Part shown: positions 23,700 to 34,835 of the stretch, piece by piece
Layout: each line of letters begins with the position of its first letter
How positions within the stretch are numbered: the first letter of the stretch is position 1
From: Circinella umbellata
Lineage: Eukaryota > Mucoromycota > Mucoromycetes > Mucorales > Lichtheimiaceae
Direction of reading: 5' to 3'
Length of the DNA stretch: 64,000 bases
NCBI GenBank assembly: GCA_025093555.1
Contig: JAIWNF010000038.1
Span: 434,001 to 498,000, forward strand
Made by a program: the position numbers and the translations under genes
The notes under the pieces: model-generated
What the model saw: the letters and a program-made list of their open reading frames with translations, nothing else
The model's database searches: none
What the model was told of the DNA's origin: nothing

Positions 23700-24400
23700 A
23701 TTATAATACAACAATAAGCGTGAGCTTTTTTTTTTTTTTTTTGAGTTGTTTTTGTTGTACGTCGAATTGAAAAATACAGTGAAAGTCTTTTAATTATAAG
23801 AATAAGATCTTCTCTTCTTGTTTTTTTGTTTTGAATAGAAAAATTGATTGAAAGTTTGCTTGTTAATAGGACAACAATTAGAATGAGATATTCTTGTTTT
23901 TGTTTTTTTTTTGAGTTATTTTTACTGTTGTTGCAGTTGAATATAGATAAAAACTTTGATAATAAAACAACGATTAGAATGAAATATTTTGTTTTGTTTT
24001 GAGTTACTTTGTTATTATCGTCGATTATGATATGAGGGGATTCTTTGGGGGAGGACAACAATTTGATTAAAATCTTTTTTTTTTTGAGTTGTTGTTGTTG
24101 CCGTTGAAATTGAATAAAAACTTTGATAATAAAACAACAATTAGAACGAGAGCTTTTTGTTTTGAGTTACTTTGTTGTTGACGTTGATTTTGAATTAGAA
24201 AGATTTTTTATAAGATAACAGTGTGACGAAGATCTTTTTTTTTTTTTTTTCTAATTTTTTTTGTTTTGTTGTTGTCGAAGCTGAACAGAAAAATAAAATA
24301 AGCTTTGTTCTTTTTAAAAAAGGAAGTTACTTTTGTTGTTGTTGACGTTGATTTTGATATGAAAGCTTGAGTGCTTATAAGAATGAAGTTGAGTTAAGAG
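23700..24400. repeat. Degenerate minisatellite, unit about 80-90 bp
   Basis: A T-tract, GAGTTRYTTTGTTGTTG, a CGTTGA-like core, TGAATARAAA and ACAACAATTAGAAYGAGAT recur about six to eight times with drift. On the minus strand the array spells repeated peptide-like stretches (LILIVVLL), which I take as a by-product. It lies directly upstream of gene A. Confidence 0.55.
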
Positions 24401-24738
24401 AAATAAGATAAAAAAGGAACCCAAGAAGAAAAGGAACTGACGGCGTTTTAATATTGGCTGCATTATATATATATACCGCATAAACAACATATCTTTCATT
24501 AACTACTAAATAATTTAAAGAACTAAACTTTTATTATGCGATAAAAAGGTGGTTTATATATGTTTTGGATTTGATATCTTTTATGTATTTCTAATAATCA
24601 TACTATAATCGCAATCTTATGTGATTTGTCTTATAAATATGATTGCTATAATGTTATATGTGATAATGTAATATGTTTATGACGAATGATATACTTGTTC
24701 ATTACAAGTATGGAGAATCATTTTATTTCTGTGCTCTA

Positions 24739-25554
24739 AGGTGCATCCTGACTTTAACCGTCATTTGTCCAAAATTGAGCTATTTTCAGATATCGCCAAG
24801 TAATAATATTGCCACCAATGAGCCTGTCAAAATTCTATTACGTACTCATAGATAAGTCGCTAGAAATCTATAGAAATTTATTATATGTTTTATAAAGAAA
24901 AAGATGAAAAAGGATGATAGTATATGTGTGTGTAGTATTACGAAGTATCCTACTCTTTGTTGCTTAGTTTCCATAGTACCATTTGATGTTTCTGCTATTT
25001 CCCAGTATTTTCTGTGAGAGCCTGGTTCTATTTGTTTATTTTATACCTAAAAATGACGGATCCGGTTATATTTTTATTTGGTTGCTATTCAGCAACAGCC
25101 TGGAAATCGTTTGAATTTTTTTTTTTTTTGGCATATATGACAGTATATTCATGCAAGGAATATTTAGAAACAGCTATGTTTCGAGTTTTATTCTTGTTCT
25201 CATATCTATTCTGTTTCTTATTGAGACTTCCCACAGTTAAAAAAATGGAATGGTAATCAACAAGTAGGAACTTTGTGTAACTATACGTCATCCACTTTGT
25301 TAGGTTACACAGTGCCTATCCCTTTGTTGAAATGTTGGGTTTACTTAGTAAAATAGGATATTTTGACAAAACTTTGAAGTAACAAATCTTTGATGGGAAA
25401 TGTATTTTTCTAAAAGCTGTCCCGTAACATAAATCTTCGGAATACTTCAATTAACATATATTACGGCTCAAAAAGTTTATAGCTTCATTTCTGACAATGT
25501 TTTGTTAATTCTTATTCCACCCCATATTTTGACGGTTTAAGTTAGGATGCACCT
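24739..25554. mobile_element. MITE, 816 bp, TA target site
   Basis: Terminal inverted repeats AGGTGCATCCTGACTTTAAC (24739) and its counterpart at 25530-25554 match over about 25 bp with few changes, each flanked outside by TA. No coding capacity is visible. TA duplication and size suggest a Tc1/mariner-type non-autonomous element. It is nested inside the large inverted-repeat element. Confidence 0.7.
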
Positions 25555-26602
25555 TACGTATTCATTGAATCTTTTTTTTTTTTACTGTCTCAATTTAATT
25601 AAAGACAAAAAAAAAACTATTTTGTATAATGAGGCCATGATGATATAGTTGTAAAGTCTTTTTTTTTTAATTAGGTTGTTGTAGCTTTATGATTTAATGG
25701 TGGTCAAAGCGCCGTATATTCATAATTTATTCGCAAGTACGTAAGAATCAACTGCTTAAAAAGAAACAATGTTGTCATAGTAATATTGTTTATATGTCAA
25801 GCGCATTTGGCTTCAAAATCCATCTTGTTGTGTCAAAAAATATATGATTTCCAAGAGATACAAAAAAAAAATGATCCCACTGTTTTCATATGAAATCAAA
25901 AATTTTTTTATTAGCAAACTACCAGTATAACAATGAAGTAGTGAAATCATATGAGAGATTTTAGTTACCACGTCGATAATATTAGAAACTTTATATATAA
26001 CCATGGTAATAATCCCTGACACCACACACACACGTACAAATTGGGTTGTGGTGACATGTTACTGTATTTATGTAGATCCACCAAAAAGGATATCAATTTT
26101 AAAAACTTTATTTTATACAAAACTAAATATAAATAATTATCAGTATAAGTATGAAAAGAGAAATGAATCCATTTTCGAACTGTTCAAATCATCGTTCCAT
26201 TAACACCTCAAAGGATCTTATTCATAAAAAAAAAGTAGAACAAGCTGTTGTTTAGACACCTCCCACAATGTATTTCCTAGAACAACTTCATCCAACGACC
26301 TCATTTTACAGCCCTAAAAATGTTAAAGTTGAACAAAACTGTAAGTTTTTTTTTGTATGAATAAAAACCACTCCATCAAAAGCTATTACCAGTTCTTACT
26401 CACTACTTATTTTTATTGATTCTTTATAAAATAATTTTTTAAGACCACCTGTTCCCTTGAAAGAACATAATACTACGATTGTTTAGAAAAGTTAATTCAA
26501 TAAATATGTTAAATACATTCGATAATAATAATAATAATAATAATAAAAAGTAAAAACTTATCTTTATCGTCCCTTCCTACACCATCTGACACAAAACCTC
26601 CA
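25555..26602. other. Non-coding interior of the large element
   Basis: About 1 kb of AT-rich sequence with a CACACACACG run near 26022-26033 and an (ATA)n run near 26523-26547. No gene or further repeat is recognised. Confidence 0.35.
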
Positions 26603-26927
26603 CGCATCACGCTCAAAAGTATTATAAAATGAAACCTCTGGCTATGACACTTCCCACTCCCGTATGGCAGTGGTGAAATACAGTAAGTACTTCATCTGTG
26701 CGACGAGTGGTTCTCAAGAATGCTCCTCACGGATCAAAGTTGCAGGGCATGGTCTTGTAAAAGATGTTGTAGGCAATGTTTCGCATCACGCTCAAAAGTA
26801 TTATAAAATGAAACCTCTGGCTATGACACTTCCCACTCCCGTATGGCAAGGGTCAGATACAATAAGTACCTCATCTTTGCGACGAGTGATTCTCAAGAGT
26901 GCTCCTCACGGATCAAAGTTGCAGGGC
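26603..26927. repeat. 179-bp tandem duplication
   Basis: The unit beginning CGCATCACGCTCAAAAG at 26603 restarts at 26782. The second copy runs 146 bp to 26927 with roughly ten substitutions. The more even base composition of this stretch differs from its AT-rich surroundings, suggesting it came from another element. Confidence 0.75.
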
Positions 26928-26999
26928 TGAATTCGGCCATTATATTGGAAAGAACCAAAGGAGTACAATCAAGCGTCTTAGCACCAAACTTTTTGTTTG

Positions 27000-28070
27000 A
27001 AAATATCTCCGATTATTTAGCGTTTGCCTGCCTCGCAAGGAGGGGGGGGTCAGAAATCCCTTGACCCTCCCAAAAAGGCGCTTCGCGCTTGGTAGCGATG
27101 ATGCCCAAGGCTGTATAATTGTTTTGGGAATTCAATCAAATAAAAAATAAACTGTGATAGTATAGCAATAAGATGTCTTTACGATTGAATGATAGCATTT
27201 TATTAAACGAAAAGTGAAAAATTTAAATAATATTAATGCTATAACTGTATAATTTACTTCTGTGGTAATAATATGGTGACAATTGCGCACTTTAGTTTTG
27301 TAATAATCACTGTCTTTGATAGATAAAAAAAAATCAAAAGGGAGTGGGTTAATATTATTCATTGATCAGAGAGTATAATATTATTTACTGACACATTAAC
27401 AGGTTGTTCAAGAAATTTCTAGAATTTAATAAAAAAGGAACAAAATATATAAAAGTTAATAAAAGTAGGGTTGATCTTATAGAATTTTTACAAAAGTATG
27501 TAAGGGTTATTGTTGAAAGAAACATTAATACGTAGTTTAAGATAAATGGATTCAATGTGTAAAAAGTCATTATGAAAATGAAGGAGAAGGTGGAAGAGAA
27601 AAGGGAGAGAATATTTCATGATAGCCGACATTTTTTGTAATAAGGAGTGATGAGCTTGTCTATCCTAATTAGCCATTATAAACAAATTTCTGTAATCTGT
27701 AACGCGTGAAAATGCAATGTATAGCTGATCATGCGAAAACATTTGATCAGGAAGATATACATCAACATGTGTTAACGGTTGACCTTGCGATTAATTTATA
27801 CTAAGACAGAAAGCAAGTTAAGTGAAAATTATTCTCGAGATACTTCACATGGTAACCCAGAAGACTGTGAAGAGCTGGTAAGTTTAATACGCGGTAGATG
27901 AACGCGATTACCAGCATGCATTCAAGTTATAATTCTGGCTTTCTGGAAATTAATTTTGTTTCGTTACAAAGACCTTTTGCTGGATTCAAGAATACGTAAC
28001 AGGCTGATTGAATTTTGGATAAAGTCAATGGGGTGGAAACTCCATCAAATCTAAACAAAAGATAAAAGAA
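27000..28070 (-). pseudogene. Helitron remnant (Pif1-like helicase C-terminus and 3' hairpins)
   Basis: The minus strand at about 27660-27775 encodes VYLPDQMFSH then DQLYIAFSRVT, the motif-VI region of Helitron Pif1-type helicases. Further upstream, NPAKGLCNETKL (about 27950-27990) and RVHLPRIKL match the usual preceding blocks. Stops and frameshifts separate the blocks, so it is dead. On the 3' side lie two hairpin-forming sequences: GCGCGAAGCGC (about 27070-27080) and a GGGAGGGTCA/TGACCCCCCC pair (about 27035-27065), in keeping with Helitron 3' termini. The precise ends were not determined. Confidence 0.6.
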
Positions 28071-28718
28071 AAGTGGCTATACTGAATAAATAACTTATAA
28101 TATTTAATATAACTGAAACGTAGCAAATTAACTTGTAGATATTGGCATGAATTACGGAAACTGTTTTCTCTTTTTAACAGATATGTGCGTCAACTACGTA
28201 AAATAGGCAACGTGGTTAAAAACTCGGCAGAAATTTTTAATACGTATATTACGTATTCATTAGGATTTGTATCTGCACCCATAAAATTCACAAGCGACCA
28301 TAGCAGCTCTTGCTTAAAATATTGTTCTTCAGCAAAATATTGTAGATTGACTATTATTATGTTGCTACTCCGTTGAGTTTCTGTTTCATCCTGTGATATT
28401 TAACAACGTTGGCGATCAAGAACAAAATATAGTCCGAAGCTATGGAGTGAAACTTACGTCCAATGATGGTATAGAATATCATACGTAGTTGGGGAAAAGA
28501 CTTTTTACTATGATAAAAAAAAAGCCCACAAATAGAGAAGTGGAGAGGCACATGTAATAGATTGATGCATAACACTTCAAATATAACTAAAGACAAACAT
28601 TGCCTTTCGATTGGTGGTAAAATCATTACAATTTTCATAATAGCAATAGGTCGAAACAAAAACCCATTCCGCAACCAATGTTTTTATATCGGAATGGCTG
28701 ACCATTATTTTTAAAATA

Positions 28719-30261
28719 CAGTGAGCAAAAAAAAATAGGAATTCAATCAAAACTTTTATTTCAGACTATATTTTATTGATTTCCCAGACTTAAAAAATTC
28801 TTTACTTTAAACGAAGTTCTTTTTCAAGACATCCATCCTAGTATGTTTCAGCATGTCTTATCCAACCATTACAGTCTTCGACAGTAACTTTAAGACATGC
28901 CTCGGCAATCTGTGGTGTAAGGGTATCTCTTTCGTCCAGGGGGTTTCTTCTGATTAGCTTTTTAATCTTTGACCAGCATTCTTCTATTAGGGTTGAGAAA
29001 TGGGGAGTAAGGTGGCATGAAGAGTTGTTTATAGCCTCTTCTTGTTATTACATCAGTTACAAACTGAGAATGATGAATTCTGCAGTTATCCAAAACAATA
29101 AACATTCCTTTTTTATCATGTTTGTCTAAAGTATCTATGACAACATCCATAAATTTCACAATATGTTATGCAGTTGTGCCTTTTGGGAGCTTTTTGGTCT
29201 TATCCACAACCTGCGTGTTGGCCTTTCTTTTTTTTATTTGCAGGCTGGGAGAACTCTTTTTCAACTTTGGCCACGTCACTTTTTTTTCAATGGTTCAACT
29301 TTAGAGAAGTTAATCACACCAAATGGAGACGTACACCCAATGATGCTAATGTTTACATTTTTCTGTGTATGTACTTGAACCACTGCTGGGTCACCTTTTT
29401 TTGACCATGCACGTCCTCTAATCATTTGGGTATGAAACCCAGCTTCATCGACAAACACACAGCTAGTTTTGAAATCCACCCCATTTGCTTTCCACTGTGT
29501 AATAATATCAAAGCGTAGCTGAAGAGCCCTTGGTGAATCTCTTTCTGCTGTATATTTTGTTGCTTGCTTCAAGGATAATGCACACTTCTCTCAGATATGC
29601 TTATAGAGCCCCGGAATTGAAATTTCAAGCCCGGGAAATGCTTCACAAAGTTGAATCGTCGCCTGTTCAAGTACTATGGAGGGATTTTGATCGAAAGGCT
29701 GGATCAAAAATTCCAAATGAATTGGGTGATTATTTCCGGGTAGAACCGTACCATCACTTGAATTGAATTCATTGATCAATTCATATGCAGTACTCCTAGG
29801 TATACCACATTGCGCAGCAGCTTTTGGGATTGACATGCTTCTTCTTGTTTCAAGCGTATAAATCGCTCTATTTGATCTTGTTCATATTTTTTGTACCTCT
29901 TTATGTTATGAATAGAAAGAACTTGTATTTCTTCAGAAATCCAATTAACAGCTTCGACCATTCGTTTATTTTCTGCTTCCTTCATGTCATCGAAATTAAC
30001 AATCATTTCAATGTTTCCATACTTAATGGCAGCACTTTCGAAATCCATATCATTACCATCGGCATAACCGTGAGCATCAGTTTCTGGTTGGTAGTTAATA
30101 AAGTCCATAGTTATTTTTTCAAGCTCAAAAAAAGGCTTTATTAAAAGGCCAGGAACAACTCTTGTCTCAAGATTATTTTGCGTTGTCTGGGGAATAAATT
30201 TGAGTTAGTAACTTTGCGTCAATGATTTTGCGTTCCTATTTATGCGTCAAAATATTTACTG
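28719..30261 (-). mobile_element. Degenerate Tc1/mariner-type element
   Basis: Approximate limits. The left end reads TA-CAGTGAGC...AATAGGAA and the right end TTCCTATTT...TTACTG, a weak inverted match. A broken transposase occupies 28802-30108. It is inserted inside the large inverted-repeat element. Confidence 0.55.
28802..30108 (-). pseudogene. Tc1/mariner (IS630 superfamily) transposase, multiply disrupted
   Basis: Fragments in order on the minus strand: an N-terminal leader (30108); helix-turn-helix AAAQCGIPRSTAYELINEF (about 29830-29770); FVDEAGFHTQM (first catalytic Asp, about 29440); IVLDNCRIHHS (second Asp, about 29075); and PPYSPFLNP followed in another frame by IEECWSKIKK (catalytic Glu, about 28980). 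Lesions seen: a frameshift near 29830, TGA at 29591-29593, a frameshift at the A-run near 29280, TAA near 29165, a frameshift near 28990 and a TAG near 28840. The copy cannot be active. Confidence 0.8.
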
Positions 30262-31490
30262 CCTCGATGTTTATAACTTTATTTTAATTATTATTTTTTA
30301 AAATGGCTCATATAGAATTTATTTATGAGCATTATTAATAAAACATTGTTTAATATCTTCCCTGGCGAAGCAGTAGAAAATATTAAGTGCTTGGACATAC
30401 ATACTTCGGTGCGTTGTCTGGGGAATTAGTAATTTTGCGCTAATAACTTTCCACAAATAATTTGGAAAAACCCTGTATTCTAAGTTTTTGGATATATTCA
30501 TTTGCTGACTACATATTAAAACGTAGTATTTGAATTTAATAACAACTGAGTTCACATTACTGTATAAAGACTCAATACATACAGACATAATATCTCTGTA
30601 CTAGATTTGACTATATTAAAATCATTATCGCTTAACAGCTAACCGTGACACTAAAGATTCAAATTCAACACTCAAAAAATCATTTACGTATTATTACTGA
30701 TAAACAAAACCAAGTAACTTTCGCTACTTAATCTAACATCATAGTTTATCAACTCTTCCATTAGCATAGATTCTGTCAACTCTCTTTTAGTTATTATAAC
30801 TGAACCCTACCTTCTTCCTTTTAGCTTTGTACCTCCATTTACTGATGCTGCGCCTACACATTTTTCCTGCTGCTCTGCAGGTTTGTCAGTTCCTCCCTTT
30901 GTGAACAGACGAGAGTGTTCAATTTAAATAATTCCAACGTATTGTATATCATATTACTTTTAAAGAGCTACTTTTTATACGGTAGCTTGATGGTGAAGGA
31001 TCCATTGCCTATGAAAAGTATCTAACTCCTTAGAAAAGGTCAAAGCCATAATATACGTATCAAGGACCAGCATTTTCCGAAGGTCCATTATATGATAACA
31101 AACTAGATATATTTTTTTAATAAAACGTTCATCAGTATAAATGATAAAATGGATAAATTATTAGTTATTTGGATAAACAAGATTACAAATTGTTTAATTG
31201 GAACACAAAAAATACGTAAAAAACAAAAAAAAAAAAAAAAAAAAAGAAAGATACGTAGTGAGCTGATGCGTAGGTATAAAAACAATAATAAGACAGCAAG
31301 AGATATATGATATTTGATTATGTATGAATATATTAATCTCACGAGGTATCAATATACGTTGAAAAAAGATTACAGAATTGCAGGTAAAAATATAATAAGA
31401 AAAAGAATAAGATACTATATATATAAATGTATATTTACAGAAAAGATTAATTCCAACTAAACCTTTCTTGAGCGAATACTGTATCGTCAT
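30262..31490. other. Non-coding interior of the large element
   Basis: No gene is seen. A 16-bp direct repeat GCGTTGTCTGGGGAAT occurs at 30180-30195 and 30411-30426, probably the edge of an eroded repeat. A long A-run lies near 31224-31243. Confidence 0.35.
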
Positions 31491-31496
31491 TAATCT

Positions 31497-31672
31497 TCAT
31501 TTTCATCACTGTCATAAAGTATATCGCATACACTTCGACTACGTTTACTTTTAGGTGTAAAAAAAATAAATTGTTCTTGAGTTCTGTTCGATGGGAGAAC
31601 ACTTGCACGTTTATTACTAGCTTGGGCCCGTTTCTTTTGAGATAATGAAGCGTTACTTGTCGTAATAAAGAG
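31497..31672 (-). pseudogene. Probable isolated 3' exon of an unknown protein
   Basis: The minus strand reads a basic stretch (SQKKRAQASNKRAS), then FFTPKSKRSRS and an acidic end (LYDSDENED) before TAA. The natural-looking composition and clean stop suggest a terminal exon, but no upstream partner could be joined with confidence. It may belong to gene B (32294-33222) or to another lost gene. Confidence 0.3.
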
Positions 31673-31982
31673 CTTCGTTATGTGAAATTGATATGATTTA
31701 TGTTAAGAAAATATAGTAAAGGTTATAATCAACTTAATAATTATGATAAATGGTATGTGGGAGTTCTAATATTCAGGAATGTTACGTCTGAAACCACAAA
31801 AAGAGAAGTCTTAATAAAATTACTAAATGAAAATCAAACGAAAGGATTTATTTATAAAAGATAATTTATTTAAAGACAAAAAAATAAAGAAAAATAGAAC
31901 TTAAGGTAAAAGAGAACTTAAGGTGAAAGAGAACTGAAGAAAAGAAATTTGAGTGTGAAAAAGGTCGAGTATTTATACTATT

Positions 31983-32111
31983 TGCTTTTGTAAAAATATT
32001 CAATAGCTTTTGTAAAAGTAACCAATAGCTTTTGTAAAAATAATTAATAGCTTTTGTAAAAAGTTACAATTGCTCTTGTAAAAAGAAGCAATTGCTTTTG
32101 TGAAAATACTC
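31983..32111. repeat. Short tandem repeat, unit about 22 bp
   Basis: Six imperfect copies of AGCTTTTGTAAAARTAAYYAAT follow one another. They lie 180 bp beyond the 3' end of gene B (32294-33222). Confidence 0.75.
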
Positions 32112-32293
32112 AAAAGTGGGATCCAATAAAAATGGCACAATGGGTTTTTATACTATAATAAGAATATTTGATGATAACATGTGACTATAAACAGATAAAA
32201 ATAATAATAATGTTATTTATAATGGGGATTATACTAATATTCGAGATAATATATATGAATAAAGAGAAAAAAAATTGGGTAACGATAAGTACG

Positions 32294-33222
32294 TTACAAT
32301 AATGCAGGGGCTGCACATCTAATAATTTCATCCATATTCACCTATCAAAAGTATCAACAAATAAATGAAATATTATGTTAAGGTATAATAAAAATAAAAA
32401 GACCTTTGAAAGAAGAAGTTATTAAGAGTACCTTCCAAGTATAAAGGAGACGGACTGATTTTTTAAATCTTTTGTTGATGTCGTACATAGCCGTTGGCAC
32501 AAACAAATCACCCACCTTTGATACAATAAAGACATCTCCTTCCTAGAAAGCATGTTCAGTGTTCCTATTCGTCCTATAGTAATTTAACCATTTACATCAA
32601 TAAGCAAGCAAATACATAATTTTGAAAGATATATATACAAAGCCAGTTCAACCTTGATATACGTACCAATCCAGTCCATATAGGTAATACACGTCTTTTT
32701 TTTAATGTCGATTCTTTCATCATCATCACTATCATATGGCAAACGCAATAAAGATTCGAGAATACAGCAATTTGTACGAACATTTTTTGATTCTTGTTTC
32801 TTTGCCATCATGGGAGCAGAATTATTTGCTTTCCATTCACAAGATGATATGTTTTGATCTTGTAATGAAATCAACATATCCACTTTTCGACCCATGATAT
32901 TGTGAACCGCACTAATGCTGTTAATAATAAGAAAAGCTAATGTAATGCTATAAGTTTTTGCAATGTCATATAAACTATACCTTATCCGAGAGCCCTTGAA
33001 GCAAAGTGATTATTTGCTCTCTTTGTTTTGTTGCAACAAACAATGCGCAACGCGTTTAAACCTTTTTTCAGTATCCTCCTTGAACTTGTGAAAATCTTGC
33101 TTGAGACAGTTGAGATCTTCAGAAATCTGGGAGTGGTTTGTTAATGGAACATATTCCTATTGATTAAAGATGTCTTCATCAGAAAACAAATTATTGAACG
33201 AAGTATTAGTACTCATTGTCAT
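32294..33222 (-). pseudogene. Gene B of the large element: putative PD-(D/E)XK-like protein, broken
   Basis: Reading starts at the ATG at 33222 and meets TAG at codon 22 (33159-33157). A coiled-coil-like segment (EDLNCLKQDFHKFKEDTEKR) follows, then a frame change, then the best-preserved exon (about 32690-32920): HNIMGRKVDMLIS, SSCEWKANN, KKQESKNVRTN, TYMDWIG. The spacing GxKxD...ExK...QxxKNxRxN resembles the catalytic D-ExK pair and following Gln/Lys helix of PD-(D/E)XK nucleases (inference). Downstream pieces (DVFIVSKVGDLFVP; LLYTWK) are in another frame, and a last exon (VNMDEIIRCAAPALL) ends at TAA, 32296-32294. At least one stop and two frameshifts make this copy non-functional. Its start is about 100 bp from the right arm. 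Confidence 0.5.
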
Positions 33223-33324
33223 GACAGATGTTGAAGAAAGGAAAAAAGAAAGTTAGCAAAACAAAATTGAGGGAGCGATATAAAAAAAAATAAACACAAG
33301 TGTGGAAAGGCAGGTACTAAAAGT

Positions 33325-34210
33325 CGGCTTTCTGGCCATGGGTGGGGGATAACTTTTTTTTCTTTTATTGTGCATTAGGCTCACATTGAAAAAAAAATTG
33401 ATAAATCAATAAAAATAGGAAAGGCAAGTGATAAACCAGTTTAGTAAAGATGTTATACTGAAAAAGAAATAGAGAGAATATGAAGAAAGTGTAGATAAAA
33501 AATACACATGTGATAAATGAATGGTAATAAACTACTTGGACAATTTAACCACTACTTTTTTCGCATCTTGACGGCGTTAGCATTACTATTATCTAAAGTA
33601 TGTATAGCATTATTTGTTGTTGCTGTGATGTTGAGGAATGTGGTAACCTTGTTGTATTGCATCTCTTATATTTAATATTAATGACTGCCCTGTGGGGGAT
33701 AGGTGGATTGGCTTTTGTTCATTGTACTGATAAAGGTACTACTATGTTTAAAGCATTGATGATATTATTAGAATTTCGAACTACAGCAGCTTTTTGTTCC
33801 ATTCGAGGAACCTTTAAAACTGATAATCATAATGTTGACTCAGCTGTTCGCTTTTGAGTTGAAGACTGGACTGTTTACGCATGTTTTCACAAAGTGTGTA
33901 ATCAGTACCAACTGTAGGAATACATGTTCTTTTATCATTCGAACATTTTCGTCCGTTTTTAGCGGTTCCGGGGCCTTATAATAGTTTGTTTGACCATTAG
34001 CTTCAGCTGCCATAGTTTACCAACCTATTCCAATCTGGGTCCGTTGCAGTTGCAAATCATGGGTCTTTCTCCATGTAAATTTTGGTGAATAGGTGTCACC
34101 GTGTATTTCGCACTTTGTTTTTCTTTTAAATTCTGATATTGATTTTCAAGATATTTTTTTTTATGAAGAGCATTGCGCTGTTAATTTCCAGGGCATGTTT
34201 TATACTTGCA

Positions 34211-34241
<31 letters not shown>

Positions 34242-34585
34242 GGTTTGTTGTTGGATATTTCTGTTGCTTTTCAAAACTGTTTTTATAATAATATTAGCTC
34301 TTGAATGTTGTTGACAAATGTTGTTTTCGAATTCTTCCGTATCATTAATGTTGTTATTATAAGTTTATTGTTGTTGGGTGTTACTGATGTCCAATTTATT
34401 TATATCTAATGTTCAGCTAACGTTGTGTGCATAAGAACACTGATATCCAAATAAGAAGTAACATATTCTGTAATACAGAATAGCGCATCCTCATTCGCAG
34501 ACTGTAAAAGGATTACAGTCTGTAATCCCTTATTCATCGATTTTATTGGTTGAGAACCTTCCCCCAACTACCGCCAGTGAGCCTA
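33325..34585 (-). repeat. Right 1261-bp inverted arm
   Basis: Reverse complement of 20952-22212, with identical internal open frames (33600-33857 and 34093-34314) and the matching (CTA)n run at about 34212-34240. The inner edge is CGGCTTTCTGGCC at 33325. The outer edge ...GTGAGCCTA ends at 34585, 64 bp before the Harbinger terminus. Confidence 0.9.
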
Positions 34586-34835
34586 ATTTCCATCTCCAGA
34601 CTGTACCCGCTCTCCGGAACACGAAGCTCTCTTATACTTGGCCGGTAAGACCATCCGCAGCGGTGGTTGTTACAAATTGTTAAATTACCCCAATTAACAG
34701 TCCGCGTAACAACATCTAACAATCAAATTGGCCAAATTGTGCAGCGGAAGTTGTGACAGAAGTTGTTACAGTCAAATTTCCACCAAAAAAATAAAACAGT
34801 TTTTTTGTTTTAAAAAAAATCTCCAATTGACTAAA

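Larger units (their letters stand above)
20952..34585. mobile_element. Large (13.6 kb) long-inverted-repeat element, unclassified
   Basis: Two arms, 20952-22212 and 33325-34585, are reverse complements over 1,261 bp with no length difference; every stretch compared by eye was identical. Outer ends read TA-GGCTCACTGG...CCAGTGAGCC-TA, so a TA target duplication is possible (TA is palindromic). Between the arms are 11.1 kb with two multi-exon minus-strand genes of unfamiliar type (22541-23679 and 32294-33222), both broken, plus secondary insertions: a MITE, a Helitron remnant, a dead Tc1/mariner copy and tandem repeats. No intact transposase of its own was found. It could be a non-autonomous giant transposon, a composite of two inverted copies, or an inverted duplication. 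The contrast between identical arms and decayed interior is its most telling property. Confidence 0.7.
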
